A stretch of DNA of 64,000 nt from Humulus lupulus (taxonomy: Eukaryota > Streptophyta > Magnoliopsida > Rosales > Cannabaceae): NCBI RefSeq assembly GCF_963169125.1, contig NC_084798.1, forward strand, positions 175,675,980 to 175,739,979. The letters run 5' to 3'. The notes beneath the pieces were generated by a model. The model saw only the letters and a list, made by a program, of their open reading frames with translations, did no database searches and was not told where the DNA came from. Made by a program: the position numbers and the translations under genes. Shown in pieces: positions 22,011 through 33,857 of this stretch. Within the stretch, counting starts at the first letter, position 1. Every line of letters starts with the position of its first letter.

Positions 22011-22163
22011 TTCTATTTTATCATATATGAATATTTATATAAGAAAAATATTTTGTACGGGCATTATTTTTTCCCCTACCGGTAGGGGTCTTTTTGTTTT
22101 GACACATGAAAAAATTGTAACCCATTTTTTTTATATGATGGTGTACAATGTGGTTATAGCAAA
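22011..22163. other. Unassigned AT-rich spacer
   Basis: No gene is visible. A perfect 16-bp palindrome CCCCTACCGGTAGGGG lies at 22073-22088, flanked by T-runs. It might derive from the untranslated region of a retrotransposon. Confidence 0.35.
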
Positions 22164-24218
22164 TGTAGTGTCCCATAATTTTACTTAGCTTGCATGATAG
22201 TAGTAGTAGTTAGTATTAGTTTGTAGTATGTTAGATTCCATGGATTTTGGTTCAAGCCGGGACTTAGTTGGAAACTCATAGCAACAGTTATGGATTTTAT
22301 AAGTTTAACCTATAGTTTAAGAATATTAATTATAACATAAGTTTTGATTAATATTGCTGGTCATAGAAATATTGTTTATTATAACCTAAGGTTTAGATAG
22401 AATTAATAAGAGCATGACACTTGTCATAATCATGATCATTAAGGAATTAAGTATTTTGATGAATAGTTTTAATAAAAGAAAGCTCTGGAAGCTCTAGAAC
22501 CTTCCAGGAGCTATTAGGATCATATTATGACTCAATCAAAGCTGTTTATCCAATTCAAATTATGCTAAAAAAGTGCAAATACTTGTTTGATATATCAACG
22601 TATGCCGATATATCACAGCTTAGGGGCCGATATATCGCCTGTGGAAGATACGGAAAACACGTCGACTTTGCACGAACAATCGAACGAGGCTCGGGAATAT
22701 AGGGGGAGCCGATATATCGCCTATGGGGGGCGATATATCGACTCCAAGCTTGATTTTTGAAAATTTTGTGATTTTGATTTTAAAAATAGCCTTAACCACT
22801 TAAACCTGCCTTTGAACGATTTTGACCGAGTTTTGGGCATCTGTTGAACGAAAATTCAAATCTTTTTCTTTTTATATTCATTTATTTATTCAAATTAAAA
22901 AGGGTTAGTTTCACTCCTTGAACTCTATAAATAGGACCTAGTACTCATCCATTTTCTTCATTCTTCAAGCAGTCTTCAGAGCCTCCAAGGCTCTAGTGTT
23001 ACTATAGAGAGAAACACTTGGGTTTTTGGTTCAAAGATTTATCATTCTAAGCTTTTGTAAACACTTGGGAAGTGAGATATAGTGTGATTTCGGTATTGAG
23101 GTTTAGATCAATCTATAAGATCATTCAAGGTATTCTTATTCCTAAGTTCAGTTCTTTATGGTTCTTTAGTTTTCTTTTATTCAGACCCTAACTCTTATTT
23201 ATGATTCTTGATTAGGTATTTAAGTTTCTTGAAACTTAAGGTTCTTCTTGGTAAGTTTCTTCTTGATGGCTTAGTTCTCATTTCATCTTTATTCTTTAGA
23301 GATTCTCACCATTTTTACTGTTGGTTTATAGGAATGTTCTAATCCCGTTCTTGTTCCCAAATATCCTGGCTTTTGGTAAGGAAAATATGATAGATTTTAT
23401 GTGCTTATATGTTATGATATGTTTATGTTATGATATATATGTATAAATATGTCTTGTAATCCTTGGGGCTCATAGTTGCTTAGCTAGCAAACCCCAATGT
23501 TTTTATGTTGCTTGGGGCTTATAGTTGCTTATATAGCAAACCTCAATATTATTTATCATTTTAATGGTTTAAAGTTATGATTTACCCTACCTCGACTAGT
23601 AGAGGACCTAGATGGGTTATCTTATACTACTATGTGATCGAACCTACCTTGATTAGTAGACAGAGGACCCAGATGGTTTATCAGATGCCACGTTAATGAG
23701 TTAATGGCCATTAATATTGTAGTCCTATATGATATATATTTTTATATTTTTATAGTATATGTTTATGATATAGTCTTATACTTAAGATTTATGATGTATG
23801 TTTTTATAGATTTTCCTTGCTGGGCATTAGGCTCACTTCTTTATTTTTAGCTTGATGCAGGAAAATAAATATGGAAGGCGGAAGGATTCTTGGCAACTTG
23901 GCTTGTGTGTTAAGGATGAATGAATTGAATGGACTGCATGTCGATCGAGGATGACGTTATTTATTTTTAGTCTTTTAAATTATGTTTTGATGCAATTCCG
24001 CAAATAGTATTTGAACAATTAAAGTTTATGTTTTATGTTTTATAAATGATGGGATCCCATACCATATCACATTTTATTTTTATTTTATCTTGTATTTGAT
24101 ACAATATTTTGGGTTTTTCAATAAAGTTATGTTATTCCTTATGTTTGGATCAAAATAGTAGTACTTATATATAATAGTTTCAATGGTCCAAGGTCTTAGA
24201 AATAGTTGGGTCATTACA
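22164..24218 (+). repeat. LTR (TGTAGTGTCCC family), plus orientation
   Basis: 2055 bp, from TGTAGTGTCCC to GGGTCATTACA, followed at once by a primer-binding site. A TATA box TATAAATAGG lies at 22926-22935. Four GATATATC motifs cluster at 22588-22740. Two tandem blocks near 23470-23700 carry repeated AGCAAACCCCAAT and GAGGACC(T/C)AGATGG phrases. The solo LTR at 59556-61487 is a reversed copy of the same family. Confidence 0.8.
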
Positions 24219-24236
24219 GTTAGTATCAGAGGAACG
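24219..24236 (+). other. Primer-binding site (tRNA-Met-like)
   Basis: GTTAGTATCAGAGGAACG follows the LTR end. It resembles TTGGTATCAGAGC, the usual initiator tRNA-Met site of plant Gypsy and Copia elements, with changes. Confidence 0.6.
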
Positions 24237-24369
24237 GTTCATATGCATGAAGTTCTCCTTGATACACGCACTCAAGCTCTAAATCTAACAGCCAATGTAA
24301 GTGTTTATGTTATAGTCATTATGTTTATGTTATTAGCTAACATTTTAGCCCTTATGTTTTCAGTTAAGA

Positions 24370-24838
24370 ATGGACGAAGCCTTGACCTATGAAGATATCC
24401 GAGCCATTTAGGCATTAAAAAGGATTATATAGCCAAGGAATACAGTAGGAGTGTTAGAAAGAATCACTCGGAGATTACTCTTATTCCACAAGGAGATAGT
24501 TCACCTCCAAACTACTAAGCAAATCATGATAAGAACTACGGAGCAATATGTTTTAGTGATTAGGCTTTTTAAAGATTATCCTTCTGTAATTTCAACCTTA
24601 GAAGAAATATGGGAGACTATAGATGATGAAGATGAATTATCAGTAGCTATGAGATATTATTTTCTCATACTTAGGTTCACCTCTAAGATGGAATTTCAAT
24701 TCACTAATGAGCAAAAAACATAGAATCTTTACGAATCTTTCTCAATGAAATTTTGAGGCTCAAGATAATGATGATTATGAGGAGATAGATGATGATACAT
24801 TAGATGAAGGGTCAGATGTAGAAGATCTTGATTTTTAG
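24370..24838 (+). pseudogene. Small ORF of unknown function behind an LTR, copy 1
   Basis: I do not recognise this protein. It begins MDEALTYEDIRAI 151 bp after the LTR and primer site, where gag would normally start. It carries two in-frame TAG codons near the start, then an open stretch with HKEIVHLQTTKQIM, YVLVIRLFKDYP, LEEIWETIDDEDEL and AMRYYFLILRF. After a TAG and a frame change it ends with an acidic tail ending near 24838. The reversed copy at 26662-27129 shares all these blocks. No zinc knuckle, capsid, protease or polymerase motif is visible. It may be a highly derived gag or a protein acquired by a non-autonomous element. Confidence 0.6.
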
Positions 24839-25308
24839 ATTAGTTTATTTCTTTATTTATTTATTATCTTTGCATTTTTTATTATACGTGAAAACCTTTT
24901 TTCCAAATGAATATTATTGTTATTTTTGTTTATACACTCTGTTAGTCTCCTTGTGTTGTTAGTCTTTGATGTGTTATTGTTTTTGTGCTGTTAGTCTTTT
25001 CTGTTCTGAGACTACGAGTAGTTTGTTATTTTACTCTTGGCTTTTCAAATAAATGATTATCATTAGTCTGAGTTGGACTCATTGCATATATATATATACA
25101 TTTGGATAATATTACTAATTAACTTTAGTCACATGAAACTTAAATTCATATAACTATATAATATATTAGCTGAAGACTTTTGTATTCAATAATGCTTCTT
25201 AGTTGGAGACATTTGTATTCAATAAAATTGTTTCAGAATATATACATATTTTGCTACCAATATATCATTGCACATGCACATATATATATATAAATATGGA
25301 AGATTTCT
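24839..25308. other. AT-rich tail of the LTR element, no gene
   Basis: The first 80 bases resemble the sequence downstream of the second copy of the small ORF (for example TTCCAAATGAAT). After that there is AT-rich DNA with a TATATA run at 25088-25100. No 3' LTR of the 22164 element was found, so the element is truncated here. Confidence 0.4.
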
Positions 25309-25690
25309 AAATGGTTACTACCCATAGATGGGTACTAAGAATTATGATGATGTGGCAACATAGGGACTTGGTATAGCAAGTTACCAATAGGTAAATATTA
25401 TTTTCTACATTAATTTTGAATTTAGTTATTTTTTCTTCCATAATTAATGTTGTTTCCAACCAATGAGAGACACTAGCTATATTTAGAAATTAACATGCAT
25501 TTGAAAAATGAAAAGTTTACAATATTAAATTTTCATAATAAATACACGTTTTTTATCAGGTAACCCTTACAAAAATTTGAAAAAATCAAAATTTATTTTT
25601 ATAAATATTAATTAACAACTATAAATATGGACCATTGATCTTAATCCTATGGTTAATATTAAAGTAACCATCAATGGGTAGTAACCATTA
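25309..25690. mobile_element. MITE-like element with terminal inverted repeats
   Basis: About 380 bp, non-coding and AT-rich. The left end AATGGTTACTACCCATAGAT (from 25310) is the inverse of the right end, which reads AATGGTTACTACCCATTGAT on the minus strand (25671-25690). The inverted repeats extend about 27 bp with a few mismatches. Both flanks are TATATATA-rich, so the target duplication cannot be resolved. The superfamily is not certain. Confidence 0.65.
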
Positions 25691-25966
25691 AAAGTGCACT
25701 ATATATATATATTTGGAAAGGAATGGTGAACTAACTTTATGGACTTTAAATTCATATAAATATAAAATATTAGTTGTAAACATTGATGCTATCTTTCGAA
25801 TTTACATATTTAAATTTGGATTTGAATTAGAATACTGTGAGTATTATATGAATCCATGCTAACTTTATAAGTTCCAATCACTCTATGGTAATTTTATTGT
25901 TGAAGGCAAAAGTATTTTTAGACTATAAAGACATATTTTGTGGTTGTTAATATTATGATTAGATGG

Positions 25967-26117
25967 ATGCAAAGAATTTAGACAATGAGGATCATGCTTC
26001 TTGGCATGAGGCTATTGAATCATATTTTATTGGTCTCTTGTATGAAGAGGCCAAAAAAGGATTACAAACAACAACCCTAGATAAGAAAGGGTGGCTAAAG
26101 ATAGAAAATGACATATT
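25967..26117 (+). pseudogene. PIF/Harbinger Myb/SANT-like protein, N-terminal exon
   Basis: From an ATG at 25967 the frame reads MDAKNLDNEDHASWHEAIES and then KKGWLKIENDIF, the form of a Myb/SANT-like DNA-binding domain of the accessory protein of plant PIF/Harbinger transposons. It stops at the insertion at 26118. The missing continuation (FGKRHKTNKLKSKFNQLRK) appears at 46495, right after the inserted composite, so these two pieces were once adjacent. In this superfamily the accessory protein works with the transposase in DNA binding. Confidence 0.7.
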
Positions 26118-26661
26118 TGTAATAACTCGTTGGTGGTGCTAGGGAATTGTCGTTAGTGCCTGCAGACCTTTCGAGCGAATCTTTGGCAGAATTCTATGTG
26201 TCTAGAGAAACACACTAGGACATACCCTAATAGCTTCTAAGGCAAAACTTAGTCTAACCAAACATAACTCGGACCTATCAGTTTGATTTCTTATGAAAAA
26301 ATTATGTAAGCCTTCTTTATAAATTAGGGTGTGTTTTTATACTTAGACTATTAGGCCATCTTTATTATTTTCTAAGTCTATTTCTAACCACCCTATATGA
26401 CTTAATTATCAGGCTCGAAACTCATCGTTGTTCCAAAGTTAACCATATTGAGGGAGGGCTAGGATCAGTAAAATCGTTCCCAGAACCCGGTCCATTCATT
26501 TGTATCCACCCTCACTGAACTCGATCATTATGTATTGAAAAATCAAACTCATACACGCCATTCAAAAATAACAACTTTATTCATTTGGAAAAAGATTATC
26601 ACTTACTACAATCATAAATTTAAAATAAATAAACTATACTGATAATAACTAAGGTAAATCT
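26118..26661 (-). other. Sequence downstream of the inverted small ORF
   Basis: On the minus strand this follows the stop of the 155-codon ORF. It resembles the sequence after copy 1 for about 80 bases and then differs. No gene is visible. Apart from the first nine bases, TGTAATAAC, it does not match the start of the 31535 LTR. Confidence 0.4.
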
Positions 26662-27129
26662 CTAAAAATCAGAATCTTCTACATCTGACCCTTCATCTAA
26701 CATATCATCATTTATTTCCTCATAATCATCATTATCATGAGCCTCGAAACTACCTCGGAGAATATTCATTAAGATATTATGCTTTTGTTCATTGGTGAAT
26801 TGAACCTCAAACCTATAGGCAAACCTAAGTATAAGAAAATAATATCTCATAGCTATCGGTAAATCATCTTCATCATCCATAGTCTCTCATAATTCTTCCA
26901 ATTTTGAAACTACAATAGGAAAATCCTTAAAAAGCCTAATTACTAGGACATATTTTTCCATGGCTCTCATCATAATTTGCCTATTGATTTGAAGGTGAAC
27001 TATCTCCTTGTGAAAGTTGAACAATCTCGGAGTGATTCTTTCAAACACTCCTATTGTATCCCTTGGCTCTTTAACCCTTTTCAATGCCTTAATGGCTAGG
27101 ATATCATGATTGGTCAAAGCTCCGTTCAT
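26662..27129 (-). pseudogene. Small ORF of unknown function behind an LTR, copy 2
   Basis: 155 codons from the ATG at 27129 to the stop at 26662, broken only by one TGA near 26887 where copy 1 has Trp (LEEIWET), so probably TGG to TGA. Blocks: MNGALTNHDILAIKALKRVK, FHKEIVHLQINRQIM, YVLVIRLFKDFPIV, AMRYYFLILRF, FTNEQKHNILMNILRG, and a very acidic tail (NDDMLDEGSDVEDSDF). It lies 151 bp inside an LTR end and primer site on the minus strand, the same spacing as copy 1. No known retrotransposon domain is recognised. Two copies with differing bases but largely the same protein suggest that it was once translated. Confidence 0.65.
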
Positions 27130-27261
27130 TTTTTACTGAAAACATGATGACTAAAATGTTAGCTATTAACATAAACATAATAATCATAACTTAAAAACTT
27201 ACATTGGTAGTTAGATCCGGAGCTTTTGCGTGTGTATCAAGGAGAACTTCATGCATATGAA

Positions 27262-27280
27262 TTGTGGCTCTGCTACCAAC
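27262..27280 (-). other. Primer-binding site of the inverted arm
   Basis: On the minus strand GTTGGTAGCAGAGCC follows the LTR end TCATTACA. It is a near match to TTGGTATCAGAGC, the tRNA-Met type site. Confidence 0.6.
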
Positions 27281-28052
27281 TGTAATGACCAGACTAACTT
27301 AAAGACCTCAGACCATTAAAAACTACTAAGCATAACTACTATTTTGGAATACATACATAAAATAATAGAACTTTATTATAAAAATCCAAAATACGGGATT
27401 CCATTTTTTATTACATAAAATCATAAGGAAAACAAAACCTTTAATTAATTGTTCAAATACTAAATACAGAAATAAAACATAAATACATAATTAAAAAGAC
27501 TTGAAACAAAACTTCATCATCGATCTTTCCCATCAGTCCATTCATTCAGTCTTCTCCCAATACACATGCCAAAGCTGCCATGAATCTGTCCCTCCTTCCA
27601 AGCTTTATTTTCCTTCACCATCTAAAATAAAAAGGAATGAGCCTAATGTCCAACAAGGAAAATCTACTAAAACATATCATAAATCATAAGAATAAAAACA
27701 TAAATCATAAAACATATGACGTAAAAACATAAATCATAAAATATAGGACTACAATATTAATGGCCATTAACTCATTACCGTAGTATGTGATAGAAACCAT
27801 CTAGGTCCTCTTGCTACTATTCGAGGTAGGTTTCAACACAATATAGTATATGATAAACCATCTAGGTCCTCTTGCAACTATTAGATGTAGGTTAAATCAT
27901 AATTATAGTCTACGATAATGATAAAAATCTTGGGATTTTGCTTATTTGCTATCTAAGCAACTATATTTCCCAAGTGACTACAACATAAAACATATACATA
28001 TATATACATACATACATATAGCATATAAACATAATCATAACACATAATCAGA
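27281..28052 (-). repeat. Inverted partial LTR (3' portion)
   Basis: Read on the minus strand, this matches the 3' half of the LTR at 45730-46489, including the GTAGCAAGAGGACCTAGA double repeat, the GGGATCCCGTATTTT region and the end TCATTACA. Similarity stops near 28052 at AACACATAA, and Tekay coding remnants in plus orientation begin. It is therefore a broken, reversed LTR copy lying where a 5' LTR would be expected. Confidence 0.75.
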
Positions 28053-28083
28053 ATGGAGGATATCCAAATGGCTGCTATTCGAA

Positions 28084-31000
28084 TGGAGGATATCCCTACG
28101 AGGGACGGCTGATGGAAAATTTCACACCCTATCTAGCTCAGTACATGGAACCAGTCTACGAGCGTTTTGGGAAATGACACACTCGTATATCTTGTTAGGA
28201 ATAATAGAAAACTAGAAAAACCTTGTGAAAGATTTAGAAATAAGTTTGTTATAGAACTGCCTTCGGGTGAAGTTTTTCTATCATCACGAATAGTATGAGG
28301 AGTACTGATCAAAGTAGAGGGCACTGAACTAGAAGGAGACCTGATAGAGCTAGAGATCAAGGAATTCGACGTAATACTGGGCATGGACTGGATAGTGAGA
28401 CATGGAGCAACCATCGACTGTAGACGTGTGGAAGTGATGTTCGAAACCCCTGAGGGTCAGAAACTATGATTTATGGGAATGGTTTCTAGACTACGGACAC
28501 TGCTTATCTCATCTCTCAAAGCTCAGAGGATGATAGAGAAAGGATGTCACACATTCTTAGCAAGTGTCACAAATGTGGCATAGGAAACACCGTTAAAGGT
28601 TGGAGACATCCACATTATAAAGGAATTTCCAGAGATATTTCTTGACAACTTACCAGGGTTACCGCCTACTTGGGAAATTGACTTCACAATCGAACTAGTA
28701 CCGGGAACTGAGCCTATCACAAAGGCACCATACCGGATGGCACCTACAAAACTCAAGGAGTTGAAAACGCAGTTACAATGACTCTTAGACTTGGGTTTCA
28801 TCAGACTAAGCCATTCATCAGACTTGGGGAGCACCGGTTCTATTTGTGAAGAAGAAGGGTGGAAGCATGCGGATGTCTATCGATTACCGCGATCTGAACA
28901 AGGTGACAATTAAGAACAAGTACCCACTACCCCAGATCGATGACTTATTTGATCAAATCTGAGGAGCAACGATATTTTTAAAGATTGATCTACGGTCCGG
29001 TTATCACCAACTCAAGTTAAGGGAAGAGGATATACCAAAGACAGCTTTTAGAACTCGATATGGACATTACAAGTTCCTAGTTATGTCTTTTGGTCTTACC
29101 AACGCTTCAGCCACATTTATGGACTTACTTAATCGGGTATTCAAGGATTACTTGGACAAATTCGTAGTAGTGTTCATTGACGATATTTTGATGTACTCCA
29201 AGCATGAAGTCGAACACGAGGAACATTTAAGGCTGACCATGCTACTACTAAAGGAGCACCAACTTTACGCCAAGTTCAAGAAATGTGAATTTTTGCTATC
29301 ACAAGTAGCGTTCCTCGGCCACATAGTATCCAAGGGCGAATTCGCAGTAGACCCAACTAAATTAGAGGTTGTGAAGGATTGGTCAAGACTTAAGAATTCA
29401 TCAGAAGTTAGAAGTTTTCTCAAGCGAACAAGCTATTATCGAAGATTTGTAGAAGGCTTTTCTAAGATAGCCACTCCGCTTATAAACCTGACCTGGAAAC
29501 AACAAAAGTTCAATTGGACGGATAAATTTCAAGAAAGCTTCTAGTTGCTCAAAGATAAATTATGCTCAGCACCAGTACTTTGCATACCAACGCCCAACGA
29601 CAAGTTTGTAGTATTTTCTGATGTGTCTAAGCAAGGTTTAGGCTGTGTGCTGATGCAAAATGACAAGGTGACAGCCTACACCTCAAGGCAGCTGAAGGAA
29701 TACAAGCAACGCTATCCAACACATGATATGGAGTTGGCAGCGGTTGTCTTCGCTTTGAAAATCTGGCGCCACTATCTTTATGGAGAACGGTGTGAGATTT
29801 ATACGAACCACAAGAGCTTAAAATATTTCTTCCCGCAGAAGGAGATCAACATGAGGCAGCGCAGGTTGTTAGAACTAGTAAAGGATTATGATTGTGAAAT
29901 CCTATACCACCCAGGGAAATTGAATGTAGTTGTAGATGCGTTAAGTCAAAAGAGTTACGAAAATAGGGCAACATTATCCGGACTTGAAAAGCCGCTTCAG
30001 CAATACCTGATTAATGCCAGAATAGAAATAGTCAGGGGTCAATTAGCTAACTTGTCCATCCCATCGAGTTTACTAGAAGATATACAGATCAGGCAAGGGC
30101 ATAACGACACGTTAGTGTCGGATATGGCTGCAGTCAAAGAAGGCAAGAGTACAGATTTCTCTATGTCAAGACAGGGGTTCTTGAGATATAAAGGTGGGGT
30201 GTGCGTGTCAAATGACTTTGGGATTAAGATGAAGATTTTAGAAGAGGCACACACTACCCCATACCCAGTTCACCCAAGGTCTACCAAGATGACTCAAGAT
30301 CTTAAAACACTATACTTATGGTCGGGAATGAAGAAAGACATAGTAGAATATGTGTCCAAATGCCTTATATGCCAGCAAGTGAAGGCGGAACATCAGCGAC
30401 CAGCAGGCTTATTACAACCACTTAGTATTCCGGAATGGAAGTGGGAAGACATATCAATGGAGTTCATGATAGGATTACCATAAATAAATAAGCAACACGA
30501 CTCGGTGTGGGTTGTGGTAGTTAGACTCACCAAGTCAAGCTCACTTCCTGCCTGTTAAGACTACGTACACTGCAGACCAGTACGCAGACATTTATGTTCG
30601 AGAAATTGTATGACTGCATCGAATCCCTAAGACCATAGTATCTGATAAAGGATCGGTGTTTACATCGAGATTTTGGGAAACTTGCAGCAAGCCAGGGGTA
30701 CCAAGCTAAGTCTCAGTACGACATTTCATCCTCAGACTGACGGACAGTCCGAGCGTACCATACAGAATTTAGAAAACATGTTGCGTGCTTGTGTACTAGA
30801 CTTTGGAGGATCTTGGAGTAAGTATTTTCCACTTATAGAGTTCTCCTACAATAATAGCTACCAGGCAACGATCGGTATGGCACCCTATGAGTTACTTTAT
30901 TGAAGGAAGTACCGATCACCATTACATTGGGACAAGGTAGGAGAAAGATAACTTCTTGGACCCGAAGCTGTTAGAGAGGCTCAAGATGCAGTGGAATTGA

Positions 31001-31495
31001 TTAGAAAGTGAATGCTCGCTGCTCAGAGTCGACAAAAGAGTTATGCAGATGCCAAGCAGTGAGATGTGGAATTCAAAGTCGGAGATCAAGTCTTTAAGAA
31101 TATCTCCTATGAAAGGAGTGAAGCGGTTTGGGAAGAAAGGCAAACTTTGTCCCCGTTTTATAGGTCCTTTTGAGATATTGGACAAGGTGGGACCAGTAGC
31201 ATATAGATTAGCCCTATCACCAGCTCTAGCAGATAGCCACAATGTGTTTCACATCTTGATGATGCATAGATATGTGTCAGACCCATTCCACGTTCTCAAG
31301 TACGATACGTTAGCACTTCAGAAAGACCTAAGTTATGAGTAACAACCAGTTCGCATCCTAGAGAAGGGGGTGAAGGAATTACGGTCTAAGAGTATTCCGA
31401 TAGTCAAGGTCTTATGGAGTAATAGTACAGAATGGGAGGCAACGTGGGAGTTGGAGGAAGACATCCAAGCACAGTATCCAGAATTGTATGGTAAG
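28084..31495 (+). pseudogene. pol: Ty3/Gypsy Tekay-type pol (protease remnant to integrase)
   Basis: Order: gag/protease remnant and connector (28084-28800, with EIKEFDVILGMDWIVRHGAT), reverse transcriptase (28840-29540; [12 protein letters not shown] and catalytic [12 protein letters not shown]), RNase H (29545-29960; VFSDVSKQGLGCVLMQ, THDMELAAVVFALK), integrase zinc-binding end (CLICQQVKAEHQRPAGLLQP), core with TTFHPQTDGQSERTIQNLE, and a tail with DPFHVLKYD, VLWSNSTEWEATWELEEDI and QYPELYGK. The tail and the tRNA-Met type primer site fit the Tekay/Del chromovirus clade. The longest open runs are 29083-29541 and 29545-30480, separated by one TAG. Other stops (28298, 28468, 28783) are compatible with CGA becoming TGA, and frameshifts lie near 30540 and 30940. 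The enzyme is dead. Confidence 0.88.
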
Positions 31496-31517
31496 TAAAA
31501 TTTCGAGGAAGAAATTT

Positions 31518-31534
31518 CTTTAAGGGGGGAAGAT
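31518..31534 (+). other. Polypurine tract of the Tekay-type element
   Basis: TTTAAGGGGGGAAGAT ends directly at the LTR start TGTAATAACC (31535), fixing the plus orientation of pol and the right LTR. Confidence 0.75.
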
Positions 31535-32104
31535 TGTAATAACCAAGGTTATTATTTTCTTATAAGCTCCTTAAATATGATCTTATGTTAGATTTAGTTA
31601 TGACTTGAGTTGTGGAATAAAGATTGCTTTAAGCTTAAATTATTTAAGTTATGATATAATGACTTAGAAATAAATATAGTTTGGGTAATTATAATTATTT
31701 TATCATATGATTAAATTAGTGTATAGTTTTATTAAGTATTAACTACACGTGTTATTTGATGTATTAAGAAGTGAACGTGTGGCATTAAACTAAGTCCAAG
31801 TATTAGAATTAAAATGAAAACAAAAATGGGTTTGGCTCAAAAATAGGAAAGATTTGACTCTTTATAAATTTTAAAGATAGGCAAGATTAGAACTATTTGA
31901 ATTAAGTGACTATGTGTCAAGAAGAGTTAGATAAGTAAATGTATTTTTCGTAACTTTAAGGTGCTGTAACTCTTGACCTAGTTTTAACGTATTTATATTA
32001 CGATTTTGGAAAAATAGTATTTCTAAAAGGTTATAGATAATTTAATTAGCTATCCAACGGTATAAAAATGACCTAAATCAGGCTTATACAACTCTAATTA
32101 TATT
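31535..32104 (+). repeat. Tekay-type 3' LTR, first part
   Basis: It starts TGTAATAACCAAGG right after the polypurine tract and is cut at 32104 by the Tat/Retand element, whose ATATT duplication occupies 32100-32104. It continues at 45001. Confidence 0.8.
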
Positions 32105-32860
32105 TGTTGACGCGGTTCTTCGCCAACAGGTAATTAAGAAAAGAAGAGAAAGGGATTAGTGCTAATGTTGAACCGAAACAGATATATGATCTTAGAAATG
32201 AAAAGGTGACTCAAGACACGTTTTTTAAGTGGTTCGAAGGTTAAAATCCTTCTACTCCACTAGTCAGTATTATTGCTATATATTGGATATTTGATTACAG
32301 GGTATTTCTTACAAGAGATAATCCAACCCCTATTAACTCCCAGGGTCCCCATATTTATAGGAGAAGGCGCCTGGGAGTTGGTAAGAAGGTCATCCCGTGA
32401 CCTTCTTACCTATCGCATCAATTCTGTGACATTCATGATTAATTCCTAAACCTGACACATAAGTGTGGTCAAATCGATAGGTAAGGAGATAATGGGCCGC
32501 ACGGCCCAACCCAGTCGTGGGTGTCTAAATACGCACGTTCCTGCTGCGTGTCCGAGAAGTCAGGGGCATATCAGACACGTGATGTCTGATATATGCACGT
32601 TTACCTTGCGTGTGTTGACTTTACAAAGAGTCATAGCCTCCATATCTAGCTCGTACCACGAGCTTGATACCTAACTCGACCTTCGGCCTTCAGAGTCCGG
32701 ACTCAAGTCTTAGGCAATCTTGGCGAACCCTTGGGTTATCTCGAGCTAAGGAGGTGTGATCTTATGACGGCAGCTCCGGTTTTGGGGATATCCACGAGGT
32801 AATCATGATTAGGCCGCATCTCAGCTCGCTAATCAGCCCGTGGGAAAATTAGGGCGTACA
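32105..32860 (-). repeat. 3' LTR of the Tat element
   Basis: 756 bp, TGTTGACG to GGGCGTACA. The minus-strand TATA box TATAAATAT is at 32351-32359. The same length as the other LTR, with about 2 percent differences by eye. Confidence 0.93.
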
Positions 32861-32885
32861 TCTGCCCCCCAAGCCCCTGTTCGTG
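32861..32885 (-). other. Polypurine tract of the Tat element
   Basis: Read on the minus strand, GGGGCTTGGGGGGCAGA ends at the 3' LTR. This fits plus-strand priming for an element in minus orientation. Confidence 0.75.
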
Positions 32886-33857
32886 GCAAACGACGTCGCA
32901 CAAGGCCACAGTAGGGGCTTTTAAGCTTACCCATGAACCCTGCGCATTCCACACTTGACGCAGGCGCCTAATACGTGGAACATCGTGGTTGGTGATGGTA
33001 CGTCTTCCGAGAACCGCATTTAATGGCCTAGCCTATTCCCAGCCGTCGTTTCGTATTTCGAGTGGAGGGCCTTGGATCCCACATCAACGCCATCCAACGA
33101 CCCTCTATACATGACCCTTCACGTATATAAAAGGGGTGGTCACCCTACGCATGGGCCACCCTTTCATTTGATATTTCTCAGAACTTCTTTCCTTCTTCTC
33201 TCTTCATCTCAGAAGAAAAAGAAACCCTCTTTTCTGTGACCGCCATTCTCAGTGTTTAAGAAGCTCAGGCGTGAGGATTCCTTCGAATCTTTGGAGACAG
33301 CAACTCCTACGAAGCTCCAACCTAGGCGACACCTTCATTCACCTCCCAACCAAACACTGTAAGTCTCCTGACCATGCGTGTTTTGAAAATATTTTTCACA
33401 GTAGCTTAGGTAAATATTTACTGTAGCCACATGCAAGGGTTTACTGGTTTTTGTGGGTATGAAGGGTGAAAGCCTTTTAGGTTAGGGTATTTTTTTCTGT
33501 AGGAAATCGTTTAGGAGTATGGTTTATAGGATGCATTTTCTGGGGAAAATTTCTGGGTAGGAGTTTTGGAATTTTGGGTGCAAAACCGAGTAGCTTAGGG
33601 GACACGCTTCACAGGCGGTTTTGCAATCTTTGCATACAGAAACTTTCCCCCCAAGGAAAATTCTATCTTGACCCTCCTAACACATGAATTTCGAGTAATC
33701 GGGGATCTGTTGGGAGCACAGGCGCGTGTTCATTGAACCGCGTGGTCCCACTCTCCATGGGCTGGGCTTACCTCAACTCGTGCAAATAACATTTGATTTT
33801 TCCTCATGCTTGGGTCGCCTTTTCTGAAATTTTTTCTTTTGTTCGCTAGGCGACCAG
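32886..33857. promoter_or_regulatory. Probable promoter and leader of the antisense ORF
   Basis: This 1-kb non-coding stretch precedes the antisense ORF. A plus-strand TATA-like box, TATATAAAAG (33124-33133), is followed by a pyrimidine-rich leader and a possible 5' splice site (CTGTAAGTCTC at 33357). A matching acceptor TTTGTTCGCTAG lies just before the ORF at 33850. The arrangement suggests that the antisense gene has its own promoter and an untranslated first exon. Inferred from motifs only. Confidence 0.4.

Noticed and set aside
26118..26661. Forward 5' LTR of the Tekay-type composite
   Set aside because: Only the first nine bases match the 31535 LTR; the rest is the minus-strand sequence downstream of the small ORF.
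28084..31495. Endogenous pararetrovirus
   Set aside because: The pol is followed by a polypurine tract and an LTR, contains an integrase, and no movement protein or coat protein is visible.
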